The notes beneath the pieces were generated by a model, which ran no database searches, was not told where the DNA came from, and saw nothing but the letters and a program-made list of their open reading frames with translations. A stretch of 64,000 bases of DNA from Pedobacter riviphilus (GTDB taxonomy: Bacteria; Bacteroidota; Bacteroidia; Sphingobacteriales; Sphingobacteriaceae): NCBI RefSeq assembly GCF_014692875.1, contig NZ_CP061171.1, forward strand, positions 4,898,001 to 4,962,000, written 5' to 3'. A program made the position numbers and the translations under genes. Of the stretch, positions 18,329-28,225 are shown piece after piece. Position 1 is the first letter of the stretch. Every line of letters begins with the position of its first letter.

Positions 18329-19327
18329 TTACAAGCCCAGTTCCGCCGAAATATCCAGCATTCTTTGGATCGGTTTACGTGCCTGTTCAATAATATGCTC
18401 TGGAACAGTTACTTCTGGTAAACCATTTTTAATACATAAATATAGTTTTTCTAAAGTATTTCTTTTCATGTATGGGCAATCGTTACAGGCACAGCTGTTG
18501 TTTGGTGGCGCCGGAATAAATGTTTTCGTTGGATTTGCCTTTTCCATCTGGTGGATAATTCCACTTTCGGTAGCCACAATAAATTCAGTAGCTGGATTGG
18601 TGATGGTGTATTTTAAAAGTCCCGTAGTTGAACCGATATAATCGGCCATTTTTAAAACCACTTCTTCACATTCCGGATGCGCAATAAATTTAGCGTTCGG
18701 ATGGCGTTCTTTTAGCTTTGTAATTTTCTCCTGCGAAAAAATCTCATGTACCATACAGGCACCATTCCACAATACCAAATCGCGTCCGGTTTTCTTTGCT
18801 ACATAAGCACCTAAGTTACGGTCAGGGCCAAATATTATTTTTTGGTCTTTAGGTAAACTTTCTACAATCTGTACCGCATTTGTACTTGTACAAACAATAT
18901 CACTTAAAGCTTTTAATTCAGCCGTGCAGTTTACATAAGTGATTACCAGGTGATCTGGATATTTTTCTTTAAACTTTCTAAACAAATGTGGCGGACAACT
19001 GTCTGCTAATGAGCAACCTGCTTTTACATCTGGCAATAAAACAGTTTTATTAGGCGATAAAATCTTTGCCGTTTCGGCCATAAAGTGCACACCGGCAAAC
19101 ACAATTACATCAGCATCTGTTTTAGCAGCTTCTTGCGATAAGCCTAAACTATCGCCAATATAATCCGCAATATCCTGTATATCAGGTTCCTGATAATAAT
19201 GTGCAAGGATTATGGCATTTTTTTTCTTTTTTAATTTCTCAATCTCTGCGAAAAGATCGAGCGTAGGATCAATTTCCTCTTCTGCGAAACCTTTTTTATT
19301 GATTTCTTCTAAGACATCTATGTTCAT
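18329..19327 (-). CDS. nadA: Quinolinate synthase NadA
   Basis: Condenses iminoaspartate with dihydroxyacetone phosphate to quinolinate using a 4Fe-4S cluster, in de novo NAD synthesis. Cysteine motifs are AGCSLADSC (C105), NGACMVHE (C191) and CACNDCPYM (C279, C281, C284). [20 protein letters not shown] is the family start. The frame extends to a GTG at 19381, but a -7 box (TATCTTTG, 19363-19370) lies inside that extension, and a purine-rich AAAGGAAAA precedes the ATG at 19327. I therefore choose 332 residues. Divergent from nadB, the preceding enzyme of the pathway. Confidence 0.96.
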   Translation of the reverse strand: MNIDVLEEINKKGFAEEEIDPTLDLFAEIEKLKKKKNAIILAHYYQEPDIQDIADYIGDSLGLSQEAAKTDADVIVFAGVHFMAETAKILSPNKTVLLPDVKAGCSLADSCPPHLFRKFKEKYPDHLVITYVNCTAELKALSDIVCTSTNAVQIVESLPKDQKIIFGPDRNLGAYVAKKTGRDLVLWNGACMVHEIFSQEKITKLKERHPNAKFIAHPECEEVVLKMADYIGSTTGLLKYTITNPATEFIVATESGIIHQMEKANPTKTFIPAPPNNSCACNDCPYMKRNTLEKLYLCIKNGLPEVTVPEHIIEQARKPIQRMLDISAELGL

Positions 19328-19765
19328 TTTAAAATTTTCCTTTTTTGAATTTTGACGTTGGTCAAAGATAAAGCTTTCCACGTCTCAATAATTAATAAGT
19401 ATTTTTAAATAAATAAATCTTGTTTGTTTATTAGTGTGTTAGTATTGTTGACAAGTTTCAAAAAAAAGTTCTTTTATATAAGTTGTTAATCGTTTACTAA
19501 CATTTAGATTACATTTCTCTAATATCATGAGTTTGATTTTCAGCACTATCGAAAAGTCACTCAATTTTTATCAATACTGGAATGTTAATTGTTTATAAGT
19601 GGGTAAAAAGTTAATTACTTGTACAAAGGTGCTCAAAAATTACTTAAAAGATTGTGGCAAATTGTCTTTTTAGAGTAGCTTTAAACATTCAAATTTATTT
19701 GTTAGGATAATTTAGACACAGAGTTAACATTTATCAACTAGTTGTTAACATCGTGGATAAAGTAA
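19328..19765. other. Divergent nadA-nadB control region
   Basis: About 440 AT-rich bases with no gene. It includes the nadA leader and -7 box. Near nadB two GTTAAC hexamers flank a TATCAACTAGTT segment (19720-19748), a possible protein-binding site. CGTGGATAA (19752-19760) matches 8 of 9 bases of a DnaA box on the minus strand, which can occur by chance. No known NAD riboswitch was recognised. Confidence 0.45.
19363..19370 (-). promoter_or_regulatory. -7 promoter box for nadA
   Basis: TATCTTTG on the minus strand is an exact TAnnTTTG match, 36 bases upstream of the nadA ATG. It also argues against the upstream GTG start. Confidence 0.5.
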
Positions 19766-21364
19766 ATGTTTTTATTAATGAGAAAAGTAGATTTTCTGGT
19801 AATTGGTTCAGGTATAGCGGGTTTGAGTTTTGCGCTTAAGGCAGCAAAGTTTGGTAAGGTTTTAATTGTTACTAAGTCGAACGAAGATGAATCGAATACA
19901 AAATACGCTCAGGGCGGTGTAGCAGTTGTGGTAGATAAGGGTGATTCTTTTGAGAAACATATTGAAGATACCTTGATTGCGGGCGATGGGTTATGTGACA
20001 AAAAAATTGTGGAAATTGTTGTAAAAGAGGGGCCTCAGCGTATTCAGGAGATCATTGATTATGGGATAAATTTCGATAAGGACAATTCAGGTTTCTACGA
20101 TTTGGCCAAAGAAGGGGGGCACTCTGAACACCGCGTTTTGCACTATAAAGATATCACCGGATACGAAATTGAAAGGGTGTTATTGAAAGAAATTCATGAG
20201 AATAGCAACATAGAGATATTAACACATTACTTTGCACTAGAGTTAATTACCCAGCATCACCTGGGTGAGTTTGTGGATAAACGTACCGAAGATATTAACT
20301 GTTATGGTATATATGCCTTTAACACAGAGCTTAACGATGTGGAAAAGATTGTGGCAAATGTGACTGTGATGGCTTCTGGTGGTGCAGGACATGTGTATTC
20401 GGCCACAACAAATCCGGTTATTGCAACAGGCGATGGTATGGCAATGGTTTACCGTGCAAAAGGAAAAGTGAGGAATATGGAGTTTATTCAGTTCCATCCA
20501 ACTGCTCTGTATCATCCTGGAGAGTATCCTTCGTTTTTAATATCGGAAGCTGTAAGGGGTTTTGGTGGTGTTTTAAGGAGAAAGAATGGCGAGGAATTTA
20601 TGCATGAATATGATGAGCGTAAATCGTTGGCACCACGTGATATTGTAGCCCGTGCGGTGGATAATGAAATGAAAAAATCGGGTGATGATTTTGTTTATCT
20701 TGATATCACCATGCGTAAGAAAGCAGACATTCTGAAACATTTTCCTAATATATATGCGAAGTGTTTATCAATAGGGATAGATATGACGAAAGATTATATT
20801 CCGGTTACACCTGCATCTCATTATATGTGTGGTGGTATTCTGGTTGATGAATACGGTCGCTCTTCAATTAAGAACTTATATGCATGTGGAGAGTGTTCTT
20901 CAACAGGTTTGCATGGTGCTAACCGTTTGGCTTCCAATTCATTATTAGAGGCTACTGTTTTTGCTCATCGTATTTATCAGGATGCTATAGAGAACTTCAA
21001 AAATAATGTTATTCCGGATCATATTCCTGAGTGGGATTCGAAAGGTGTTACCCAAAGCAATGAAGATGTATTGGTAACGCATAATCTTCGGGAGCTACAA
21101 AAAGTTATGGGCGATTATGTAGGTATTGTTCGTTCCGATTTTCGTTTAGAGCGGGCACATCGCCGCTTGTTTTTAATTTATCAGGAAACAGAAGAGTTTT
21201 ATAAGAAGAATAAGGTTTCGGTTAAACTTTGCGAATTAAGAAATGTAATTCAAACTGCTTATCTCGTCATAAAATCTGCCATGCAAAGAAAAGAGAGTAG
21301 GGGTTTACATTATACTACAGATTATCCTGAACATGCCAAAGAATTGGTAGATACTGTTTTTTAA
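19766..21364 (+). CDS. nadB: L-aspartate oxidase NadB
   Basis: A flavoenzyme that oxidises L-aspartate to iminoaspartate, the substrate of NadA, encoded divergently. FAD motif VIGSGIAGLSFALKAA near the N-terminus; SNEDESNTKYAQGGVAVV; VMASGGAGHVYSATTNP; MEFIQFHPTALYHPG; GGILVDEYGRSSIKNLYACGECSSTGLHGANRLASNSLLE, which is the conserved FAD/substrate region of the succinate dehydrogenase flavoprotein family (listed here in pieces: GGILVDEYGRSS, CGECSSTGLHGANR, LASNSLLE). The 532 residues are normal for NadB. A second in-frame ATG at 19778 (MRKVDFLVIG) is an equally plausible start. Confidence 0.95.
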   Translation: MFLLMRKVDFLVIGSGIAGLSFALKAAKFGKVLIVTKSNEDESNTKYAQGGVAVVVDKGDSFEKHIEDTLIAGDGLCDKKIVEIVVKEGPQRIQEIIDYGINFDKDNSGFYDLAKEGGHSEHRVLHYKDITGYEIERVLLKEIHENSNIEILTHYFALELITQHHLGEFVDKRTEDINCYGIYAFNTELNDVEKIVANVTVMASGGAGHVYSATTNPVIATGDGMAMVYRAKGKVRNMEFIQFHPTALYHPGEYPSFLISEAVRGFGGVLRRKNGEEFMHEYDERKSLAPRDIVARAVDNEMKKSGDDFVYLDITMRKKADILKHFPNIYAKCLSIGIDMTKDYIPVTPASHYMCGGILVDEYGRSSIKNLYACGECSSTGLHGANRLASNSLLEATVFAHRIYQDAIENFKNNVIPDHIPEWDSKGVTQSNEDVLVTHNLRELQKVMGDYVGIVRSDFRLERAHRRLFLIYQETEEFYKKNKVSVKLCELRNVIQTAYLVIKSAMQRKESRGLHYTTDYPEHAKELVDTVF

Positions 21365-21371
21365 ATAGTAT

Positions 21372-21450
21372 CGTCATGCTGAATTTAGTTCAGCATCTAC
21401 ATATCATATATACAATACTTAAAAGACCCTGAAATCAATTCAGGGTGACG
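21372..21450. repeat. Palindromic repeat with two nested hairpins
   Basis: Starts CGTCATGCTGAA and ends TTCAGGGTGACG. The left hairpin is ATGCTGAA/TTCAGCAT and the right is CCCTGAA/TTCAGGG. Same family as 22007 and 28951, without the central block. It separates nadB from the carbonic-anhydrase gene. Confidence 0.75.
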
Positions 21451-21462
21451 TAAAATAGAGTT

Positions 21463-21975
21463 ATGCCTTTAATACTACCTGTAAAAGATAAATACCCTGA
21501 AATTGGAAAAGACAATTTTATTGCTGAGAATGCCACAATAGTGGGTGATGTAATAATAGGCGATAAATGTTCAGTATGGTTTAATGCTGTAATTAGAGGC
21601 GATGTAAATGCTATTACGATAGGAAATGAATCAAACATACAAGATGGTGCAGTAATTCATGCAACTTACTTAAAAGCCTCAGCACATATTGGTAACAGGG
21701 TATCTGTTGGGCATAATGCCATAGTACATGGCTGCACTGTAAAGGATAATGTTTTAATCGGCATGGGTGCCATTGTAATGGATCATGCTGTTATAGAAGA
21801 GTACTGTATTATTGCCGCTGGATCTGTTGTGTTAGAAAACAGCATTTGCGAAACGGGTTATTTATATGCTGGTACACCTGCAAAAAAAATAAAGCCCATT
21901 ACTGATGAGCAAAGGGCTTTATTGAATAAACTGCCTGATAATTATATCATGTATTCGGGGTGGTTTACCACGTGA
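21463..21975 (+). CDS. Gamma-class carbonic anhydrase-like protein
   Basis: A 170-residue left-handed beta-helix of hexapeptide repeats (VGDVIIGDKCSVWFNAVIRG is typical). The zinc histidines of gamma carbonic anhydrases are at HATY, VGHNA and VHGC. This is the YrdA/PaaY-like group: some members hydrate CO2, others have no known activity. It works as a trimer in the cytoplasm. It lies after nadB in the same direction but a repeat separates them. Confidence 0.9.
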   Translation: MPLILPVKDKYPEIGKDNFIAENATIVGDVIIGDKCSVWFNAVIRGDVNAITIGNESNIQDGAVIHATYLKASAHIGNRVSVGHNAIVHGCTVKDNVLIGMGAIVMDHAVIEEYCIIAAGSVVLENSICETGYLYAGTPAKKIKPITDEQRALLNKLPDNYIMYSGWFTT

Positions 21976-22006
21976 TAGACCTCATTTATATTTTATTACT
22001 AAGAGT

Positions 22007-22132
22007 CGTCACCCTGACCTGTAGCGCAGCGGAAAGCTACGCAGTAAACCGAGCCTTAAGCGAGCTCACCGAAGGTAATTCATTTCAGGGTCTATCATAA
22101 TAGAAAGATGCTGAAATAAATTCAGCATGACG
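22007..22132 (+). repeat. Composite palindromic repeat, full copy 1
   Basis: 126 bases that begin CGTCA and end TGACG. Nested inverted pairs: GTAGC(gcagcggaaa)GCTAC, CCCTGA/TTTCAGGG, and ATGCTGAA/TTCAGCAT. The central 85 bases recur almost exactly, reverse-complemented, at 28951-29073, and partly at 10319-10377. It lies between convergent genes and holds no frame of its own. Confidence 0.88.
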
Positions 22133-22146
22133 TAATGTAGTAGTAT

Positions 22147-23793
22147 TTAATCACTTTTAGGGGGTGCAGGTATTACCAATGGATCTTCTCGTTCCCAGTT
22201 GGGTTTTAAATCCATCAAAGCCTTTAAATACCAAACTTTTTCAGGTTGATACCCTTCTTTAACATTTCCAGTATCCCATATTCCATTTTTATTATCATCG
22301 TAAATTACCCTGAGCATATATTTGCCTGCTGGATATTTAGAAAAAGTGACTTTAGTGTTTTTGCTGACCGGAAAAGATTTTATGATATCTTTTTTTTCAT
22401 TTAGAAACTGCACAACATAGCTTTTTGAAGTATCTGGAACAGTTACATTTAATACCAGCGTAGTATAAGCATCTTGACTTTCGAGCGAGAAACGTTTGGT
22501 TATATCTTTATTTTTAGCGTTAAATATAGCAGTAAAAGCACCTGCAGCTAATTTTAAATCGTAGGTCCTTTTATTTTTCCAGGGGTATTTAATGTAATAT
22601 TTTAGAAAATCTACACTGTCTTTTACTACTTCAAAAGTTGTCCGTTTTACAGAGTCTTCCAAAAGGATGATTTTAGATGGATCTGCAGCAACCATTGGAA
22701 AAGGGAAGGTCAAGGTTAACTGTTGAAAAGGGTTTAACTTGCCGCCCAATAAGTTATCAGAAATAACAACATCGCGTGTATAAGTATCTTTTTTACCCCT
22801 TGTAAAATTTAAAGTCTGTAAAACTTTACCTTGATCTTGTATGGCAACTTTAACCGAATCAAAACTTAAGTCTTTCAGCCATATTTTGGCAGTATCATTA
22901 TTTTTAGTGAAATGAACAAACTTTCCTAGGTCTACAGCTGGTGGATCCGTAATGGTTATTTTAGGGCTTTTAAGCTGCTGATTGAATGTAATTGATATAC
23001 TACCATCATTATTTAGTTTTCGATCTAATACGCGAAATTCTGGAGCAAGTTCTTTAAATATTTGCAGATCTATGTTTTCTATATTTTTATCAATGACGAT
23101 GGGCTCCTTTATAAATCCAATTTCATCGGAAATCTGTTGGTATATTTTATCGCCACCACCGCTGCTCTCTTTAAGTGCATAAACTTTATAGGTACCTTTT
23201 CTTAGGTTATTTAATTTATAGGTTCCAGCGCTATCAGTAGTGGTGTAAATTGAAGGACGTTTTTTTCCAAAAATAGTATCTCTTTCCAAAGGTAAAATAA
23301 ACACGGTAGCTTCTTTTTCAGGTTCGTCACTTAGTGCATTGATTACTTTGCCACTTAATGATAAAGAATCTATTTCCGGGCCGGTAGAAAAAACATAAGA
23401 TAAATTTTTAACTACATTTCCTTCGTTAACATCGGCTATGGATTTTCCAAAATTTAAGGTATAGGTTGTATTTTTTTCCAGAGAATCCTTAAGATTAATT
23501 TCTAATCTTTTTTGTCTCTTTTTTAACTCAGGAAGTTTTTCCTGATCGGGAGAAATGGAAAATTCTTTAAACTCATCTTTAAGATTAAAATATTCATCAA
23601 ACTCGATCACAATTTTTTTAGCATTAAAATTCCTGGTTTGATTTTTTGGAGTCATGCTTAAAACTTTTGGTGGCTTCGTATCTTTTGGTCCACCTTGTGG
23701 TGTTTGGATACTTGCACAACCAAAAAATAGGAGCAGGGCTAGTACAACCACTAAATTTTTAAGGTTAAAATACTGAGTTTTTAAATTTGGCAT
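22147..23793 (-). CDS. Ig-like domain lipoprotein, Bacteroidota family
   Basis: A 548-residue lipoprotein. The lipobox LLFFGC (C26) ends a signal peptide and is followed by ASIQTPQGGPKDTKPPKVL, a highly characteristic start for Bacteroidota Ig-like (SbsA-type) envelope proteins. The body is beta-strand rich with a bacterial Ig domain (FNAKKIVIEFDEYFNLKD) and a carboxypeptidase-regulatory-like segment (residues 140-220: SLSGKVINAL, GTYKLNNLRKGTYKVYAL). It is probably an outer-membrane-anchored periplasmic structural or assembly protein. Exact function is unknown. Confidence 0.8.
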   Translation of the reverse strand: MPNLKTQYFNLKNLVVVLALLLFFGCASIQTPQGGPKDTKPPKVLSMTPKNQTRNFNAKKIVIEFDEYFNLKDEFKEFSISPDQEKLPELKKRQKRLEINLKDSLEKNTTYTLNFGKSIADVNEGNVVKNLSYVFSTGPEIDSLSLSGKVINALSDEPEKEATVFILPLERDTIFGKKRPSIYTTTDSAGTYKLNNLRKGTYKVYALKESSGGGDKIYQQISDEIGFIKEPIVIDKNIENIDLQIFKELAPEFRVLDRKLNNDGSISITFNQQLKSPKITITDPPAVDLGKFVHFTKNNDTAKIWLKDLSFDSVKVAIQDQGKVLQTLNFTRGKKDTYTRDVVISDNLLGGKLNPFQQLTLTFPFPMVAADPSKIILLEDSVKRTTFEVVKDSVDFLKYYIKYPWKNKRTYDLKLAAGAFTAIFNAKNKDITKRFSLESQDAYTTLVLNVTVPDTSKSYVVQFLNEKKDIIKSFPVSKNTKVTFSKYPAGKYMLRVIYDDNKNGIWDTGNVKEGYQPEKVWYLKALMDLKPNWEREDPLVIPAPPKSD

Positions 23794-23914
23794 ATTTTAA
23801 ACGTTCTGACGGATTTTTATACTTTTTGGAACTACAACATTAAAAAATATTTTTTTTAGCTTATATCGCTTTATTTTAAGTCTGTTTTAAAATAGTTAAA
23901 ATATTGATTATCAG

Positions 23915-25777
23915 CTACTTATTGATATAAACCATTAAAACCGATATATCTGAAGGTGAAACACCCGAAATCCGTGAAGCCTGACCTAAAGTACGTGGTT
24001 TGATCTTAAATAATTTTTCCCTGGCCTCTTTTGAAATGGAAACAATTTTATTGTAATCAAAATCTGGTTTAATTTCTTTGTCTTCCATCTTCAGCATTTT
24101 GGCTACAATTTCATTTTCTTTTTCAAAATAACTTTCATATTTAATTTTGATTTCGGCCTGTTCAATGGTTTCGTTATCCAAATCTTTTGTTGCTTCTGCA
24201 AGAGGTTTACTCACTTTAATCAAATCAGGCAAACCAACATGGGGCCTTCCAACCAAACTATGTATTTTTACATTTTGGTTTAAAGGGCTCGATCCTAAAC
24301 TTTCGAGCATTGGATTTGCATCACTCATTTCAATCCCTTGATTTCTGGTGAACTTAACTAAAGCATCAGCATTTGCTATTTTCTGATTTACTTTTTCTAA
24401 ACGCTCATCAGAAATTAAACCCAATTCGTGCCCGATAGGAGATAAGCGAATATCAGCGTTATCTTGCCTTAATAATAAACGGTGTTCTGCTCTTGATGTA
24501 AACATACGATAAGGTTCTTCGGTTCCTTTCGTTACCAGGTCATCAATTAAAACACCAATATAACTGTCTGATCTTTTCATGATCAGTTCATGTTTATCTG
24601 TAATTTTTTGATGTGCATTTATACCTGCCATGAAACCTTGACAGGCTGCTTCTTCATATCCTGTAGTTCCATTAATTTGTCCAGCTAAAAATAAATTATT
24701 GATCAATTTAGTTTCTAGTGTTAAAGACAATTGAGTAGGCGGGAAGAAATCGTACTCAATGGCGTAACCTGGTCTAAACATTTTTGCTTGCTCAAAACCG
24801 GGTATTAATCTTAAGGCTTTAAATTGTACGTCCTCCGGAAGTGAGGTTGAAAATCCATTTACATAAATTTCGCAAGTGTTCCATCCTTCGGGTTCAACAA
24901 AGATCTGGTGTCTGTCGCGTTCGGCAAAACGGTTGATTTTATCTTCAATTGAAGGACAATATCTAGGTCCCAAACCTTTAATCCTTCCTGTAAACATCGG
25001 CGATTTTTCAAAGCCTTCTTTTAAGGTTTCATGAACATCTCCGTTGGTATAGGTGATCCAGCAGCAACGTTGGTCTGTCGAAACTTCCGTATCAGTATAT
25101 GAGAATTTACCTGGGTTTTCATCTCCCCATTGTTCTTCCATTTTAGTATAATCCAAACTTCTTCCGTCTACACGTGGGGGAGTACCAGTTTTCATTCGGC
25201 CAGCTTCCATGCCCAATTCTACCAGTTGTTCAGTAATCCCTGTTGATGCTCTTTCAGCTGTTCTACCTCCTCCAAATTTCTTTTCTCCAATGTGCATTAC
25301 ACCATTCAAGAATGTTCCATTGGTTAATACTACAGCTGTACTTTCTATCTCTATACCTAAAGAAGTTTTAACACCGTATACGGTATTGTCTTTTACCAAT
25401 AAGCCTACTACACTATCTTGCCATATATCAAGATTAGGTGTTCTTTCCAAAGCTAAACGCCATTCTTCTGCAAAGCGCATTCTATCAATCTGTGCTCTTG
25501 GACTCCACATGGCAGGGCCTTTTGATTTGTTGAGCATTCTAAATTGAATTGTTGATTTATCAGATATAATACCTGAATAACCGCCCATAGCATCAACCTC
25601 CCGAACGATCTGTCCTTTAGCTACTCCACCCATGGCGGGGTTACAACTCATTTGGGCAATGGTGCCCATATTCATCGTTATTAATAAAACAGATGATCCT
25701 AAGTTAGCAGCAGCAGCGGCAGCTTCACAGCCTGCGTGTCCGGCACCAACAACAATCAAATCGTATTTTGAAAACAT
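23915..25777 (-). CDS. mnmG: tRNA uridine-5-carboxymethylaminomethyl modification enzyme MnmG
   Basis: FAD-dependent partner of MnmE that installs the cmnm5 group on U34 of certain tRNAs. The 620 residues include the FAD motif [19 protein letters not shown] (residues 9-27), [47 protein letters not shown], and a C-terminal helical end ([18 protein letters not shown]). gidA/mnmG genes sit near the replication origin in many bacteria. Here two parS sites lie just upstream, fitting that pattern. mnmE is not in the window. Confidence 0.97.
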   Translation of the reverse strand: MFSKYDLIVVGAGHAGCEAAAAAANLGSSVLLITMNMGTIAQMSCNPAMGGVAKGQIVREVDAMGGYSGIISDKSTIQFRMLNKSKGPAMWSPRAQIDRMRFAEEWRLALERTPNLDIWQDSVVGLLVKDNTVYGVKTSLGIEIESTAVVLTNGTFLNGVMHIGEKKFGGGRTAERASTGITEQLVELGMEAGRMKTGTPPRVDGRSLDYTKMEEQWGDENPGKFSYTDTEVSTDQRCCWITYTNGDVHETLKEGFEKSPMFTGRIKGLGPRYCPSIEDKINRFAERDRHQIFVEPEGWNTCEIYVNGFSTSLPEDVQFKALRLIPGFEQAKMFRPGYAIEYDFFPPTQLSLTLETKLINNLFLAGQINGTTGYEEAACQGFMAGINAHQKITDKHELIMKRSDSYIGVLIDDLVTKGTEEPYRMFTSRAEHRLLLRQDNADIRLSPIGHELGLISDERLEKVNQKIANADALVKFTRNQGIEMSDANPMLESLGSSPLNQNVKIHSLVGRPHVGLPDLIKVSKPLAEATKDLDNETIEQAEIKIKYESYFEKENEIVAKMLKMEDKEIKPDFDYNKIVSISKEAREKLFKIKPRTLGQASRISGVSPSDISVLMVYINK

Positions 25778-25797
25778 TTTATTTTGTATTTATTAAA

Positions 25798-25813
25798 TGT
25801 TTCACGTGAAACA
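25798..25813. promoter_or_regulatory. parS site (ParB binding), perfect
   Basis: TGTTTCACGTGAAACA, the classic parS consensus. The palindrome is extended to 22 bases by flanking AAA/TTT. It lies 20 bases upstream of the mnmG start. Confidence 0.88.
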
Positions 25814-25896
25814 TTTAGTATGGTATGTTAATATTATTGAAAAAACTTGGCGATCCTTCGGCTATGCTCAGGATGATACCTCGTTTATATTACTAA

Positions 25897-25912
25897 TGTT
25901 CCACGTGAAACA
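25897..25912. promoter_or_regulatory. parS site 2 (ParB binding)
   Basis: TGTTCCACGTGAAACA matches the known variant parS consensus TGTTNCACGTGAAACA. It lies 99 bases from site 1, at the 3' end of the ABC-F gene spacer. Confidence 0.85.
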
Positions 25913-25945
25913 TAACGTGGAAAATAGCTTTGAATTGTAATTTGG

Positions 25946-27805
25946 TTATTCTGAAAGTTCGAGCCAACGCATGGTGAAATCGTCAAGTTTTGCCTGAAGC
26001 AATTCTATTTCATTGGAAACTTCTTGAATTTTTATATAATCTGTTGCGTCAATTTTAACCAGGCTTTCGTTTAGTGAAGCTATTTTGTGTTCCATTTCTG
26101 CGATACCTTTTTCACTATCTTCTAATTCTTTTTGCTCTTTGAAGCTTAGTTTTTTTACTGTTTTAACTGGTGCTTGTTCTACTGGGGCAGGGGCTTTTTT
26201 TATTTCTGTTTTTACTTTGGGTTGTTCTAAACTTAAACGATATTCTGAATAATTGCCATTATAAATTTTAACCACACCTTCGCCCTCCATGATAAAAAGT
26301 TGATCGCTCATTTTATCGAGCAGGTACCTGTCGTGAGAAACCAGCATTAATATGCCCGGAAAGTTTTCTAAAAATTCTTCAAGAACATTGAGGGTATCAA
26401 TATCAAGATCATTCGTTGGCTCATCCAAAATTAAAAAATTTGGATTTTGCATCAGCACTTTCATCAGGTTCAACCGCTTCTTTTCGCCACCACTTAATTT
26501 CTCAACCATGCCATGTTGTTTCTTCGGCGGAAAGAGAAATAGGGTTAATAGGGCAGAAGCTGTAATAACAGAACCGTCAGCCATCTTGATATATTCGGCA
26601 TCTGATTTTACAATATCGATTACTCTCTCCTTTGGGTCGAAAGTTAAACCACCCTGTTTGTAGTAGCCGAAAACAGTAGTTTCACCCGTGTCTACTTTAC
26701 CTGCATCTGGTTTCAAATGGCTGGTAATAATATTTAATAGCGTGGATTTTCCTGTTCCGTTTTTTCCAGCTAGGCCAATACGATCACCTTTTTTAAAGGT
26801 ATAACTAAAATCGTTGATGATCGGACGTCCGTCGAATGCTTTTTGAATGTGCTCTAGTTCAATAATCTTCCCACCTTGACGTGACATCTTCATTTTTAAC
26901 GTAATACTCTGATTGTCAGACTTTTTCTTCGATTTTTCCTCCAAATCGTAAAAAGCATCGATCCTGGCCTGAGATTTTGTCGCTCGGGCCTGTGGCATAC
27001 GCCTCATCCACTCTAATTCTTTCTTTAATAGCTGTTGGTTCTTATGTAAAACCGTTGCGTCTAAAGCCTCTCTTTCGCTTTTCTTTTCTAAGAAGTAAGC
27101 ATAGTTTCCGTTATAGTTAAATATTTTTCCTCTATCAAGCTCTACAATGGTATTGCAAACATTATCCAAAAAGTACCTGTCGTGGGTAACGAGTAAAATT
27201 GTTTTTTGTCCGGTAGTTAATAATTTCTCCAACCATTCAATGGTATCTATATCCAAATGGTTGGTCGGCTCATCAAGCACCAAAATTTCCGGATCTTCAA
27301 TTAAAAGTTTTGCAAGGGCTAAACGTTTCTTTTGTCCTCCAGATAGGGTAGATATTTTCTGTTGAAGATGAGTAATGCCCATTCTGTTTAAAATGGTTTT
27401 AATCTCATGTTCATATTCCCAGGCATTGTGTTCGCTTAATTCTTCGTACAAACGGTTAAGCGTTTTTTCGTCTGGATTAGGGTCTTCAATTAATTCTTCA
27501 TATTCCTTAATCAACTGTTGTTGTTTATTTTCCAGCGAGAATATGTGGTCGCTAATAGAGAAACCTTCAGTAAATTGTGGCTCTTGATCAAGAAAACCGA
27601 TTTTAACAGCTTTATTTTTTACAATTTTACCTTCGAGCGGAGGGAACCTTTCTGCCAATAATTTCAAAAGGGTACTCTTACCCGCGCCATTAATTCCAAC
27701 CAACGCTACACGCTGACCAGAGTTAATACCCAAGGTTAAATTTTTAAATAGCCATTCGTCATGATAACCATGCCCTAAGCCTTCTGCCGCAATTAGTGTG
27801 CTCAA
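25946..27805 (-). CDS. ABC-F family ATPase (Uup-like)
   Basis: Two ABC domains in one 619-residue chain without membrane segments. The first has GINGAGKST, LSGGQKKR and LVLDEPTNHLDID; the second has GKNGTGKST, LSGGEKKR and LILDEPTNDLDID. A linker with basic residues separates them, and a C-terminal extension (about 540-619) has a coiled coil (EQKELEDSEKGIAEMEHKIA), as in Uup. ABC-F proteins act on the ribosome E-site or on nucleic acids; Uup is linked to precise transposon excision and branched-DNA processing. Resistance activity is not implied. Confidence 0.9.
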   Translation of the reverse strand: MSTLIAAEGLGHGYHDEWLFKNLTLGINSGQRVALVGINGAGKSTLLKLLAERFPPLEGKIVKNKAVKIGFLDQEPQFTEGFSISDHIFSLENKQQQLIKEYEELIEDPNPDEKTLNRLYEELSEHNAWEYEHEIKTILNRMGITHLQQKISTLSGGQKKRLALAKLLIEDPEILVLDEPTNHLDIDTIEWLEKLLTTGQKTILLVTHDRYFLDNVCNTIVELDRGKIFNYNGNYAYFLEKKSEREALDATVLHKNQQLLKKELEWMRRMPQARATKSQARIDAFYDLEEKSKKKSDNQSITLKMKMSRQGGKIIELEHIQKAFDGRPIINDFSYTFKKGDRIGLAGKNGTGKSTLLNIITSHLKPDAGKVDTGETTVFGYYKQGGLTFDPKERVIDIVKSDAEYIKMADGSVITASALLTLFLFPPKKQHGMVEKLSGGEKKRLNLMKVLMQNPNFLILDEPTNDLDIDTLNVLEEFLENFPGILMLVSHDRYLLDKMSDQLFIMEGEGVVKIYNGNYSEYRLSLEQPKVKTEIKKAPAPVEQAPVKTVKKLSFKEQKELEDSEKGIAEMEHKIASLNESLVKIDATDYIKIQEVSNEIELLQAKLDDFTMRWLELSE

Positions 27806-28000
27806 TTTTTTTGTATTTCGGATTTTATAAAGGAAAATTAGTGCAAAAGTAAGTATAAAATATTTGGAACGGCATAATCAAATTGTAAAGCATTCTGGAT
27901 CAGATTAAAAATGGCGTATTATTGATTATTGTATCGCTGTGGAAGTACGATTTTAATATACCGGAATCAGTGTGCTATTGAGTATCTTGGTGATGGGTAT

Positions 28001-28035
28001 AAAAGAAAACAGCGGTCGGACTCGCTCCACCGCTG
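28001..28035 (-). terminator. Terminator-like hairpin, minus strand
   Basis: CAGCGGT (28010-28016) and ACCGCTG (28029-28035) pair in a 7-bp GC-rich stem with a 12-base loop. Read on the minus strand it is followed by TTTTCTTTT. No gene ends upstream of it on this strand. Confidence 0.55.
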
Positions 28036-28194
28036 CTTCAATCATTAACTAAAACTAAACTTTATCTTTGTATAATCGCCAGAATATAAAATTTTAGCGC
28101 ATTATGTAATTGTTGTTTTTTGAATATAAGACTACAGGAGACAGTAAAAGTTGCAGGGAAATTTGCTGTATTATACCAGTAGAGCGTAATTATC

Positions 28195-28225
28195 GACGAA
28201 CGCCAGTAACATTTAGACGAACGCC
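28195..28225 (-). promoter_or_regulatory. Two direct repeats at 21-bp spacing (LytTR-like operator)
   Basis: GACGAACGCCAGTAA (28195) and GACGAACGCCAATAA (28216) begin 21 bases apart, two helix turns, which is the arrangement bound by LytTR response regulators. On the minus strand the core reads GGCGTTCGTC. No LytTR gene is in the window. Confidence 0.5.

Noticed and set aside
19379..19381. GTG start for nadA at 19381
   Set aside because: A -7 promoter box lies between that GTG and the ATG at 19327, so the transcript should begin downstream of the GTG.
19752..19760. DnaA-box-like CGTGGATAA before nadB, as evidence for an origin
   Set aside because: A single 8/9 match in an AT-rich spacer is too weak. 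The origin argument rests on parS instead.
27953..28045. 30-residue minus-strand frame overlapping the 28001 hairpin
   Set aside because: It is short, overlaps a terminator-like stem, and has no recognisable sequence; more likely chance.
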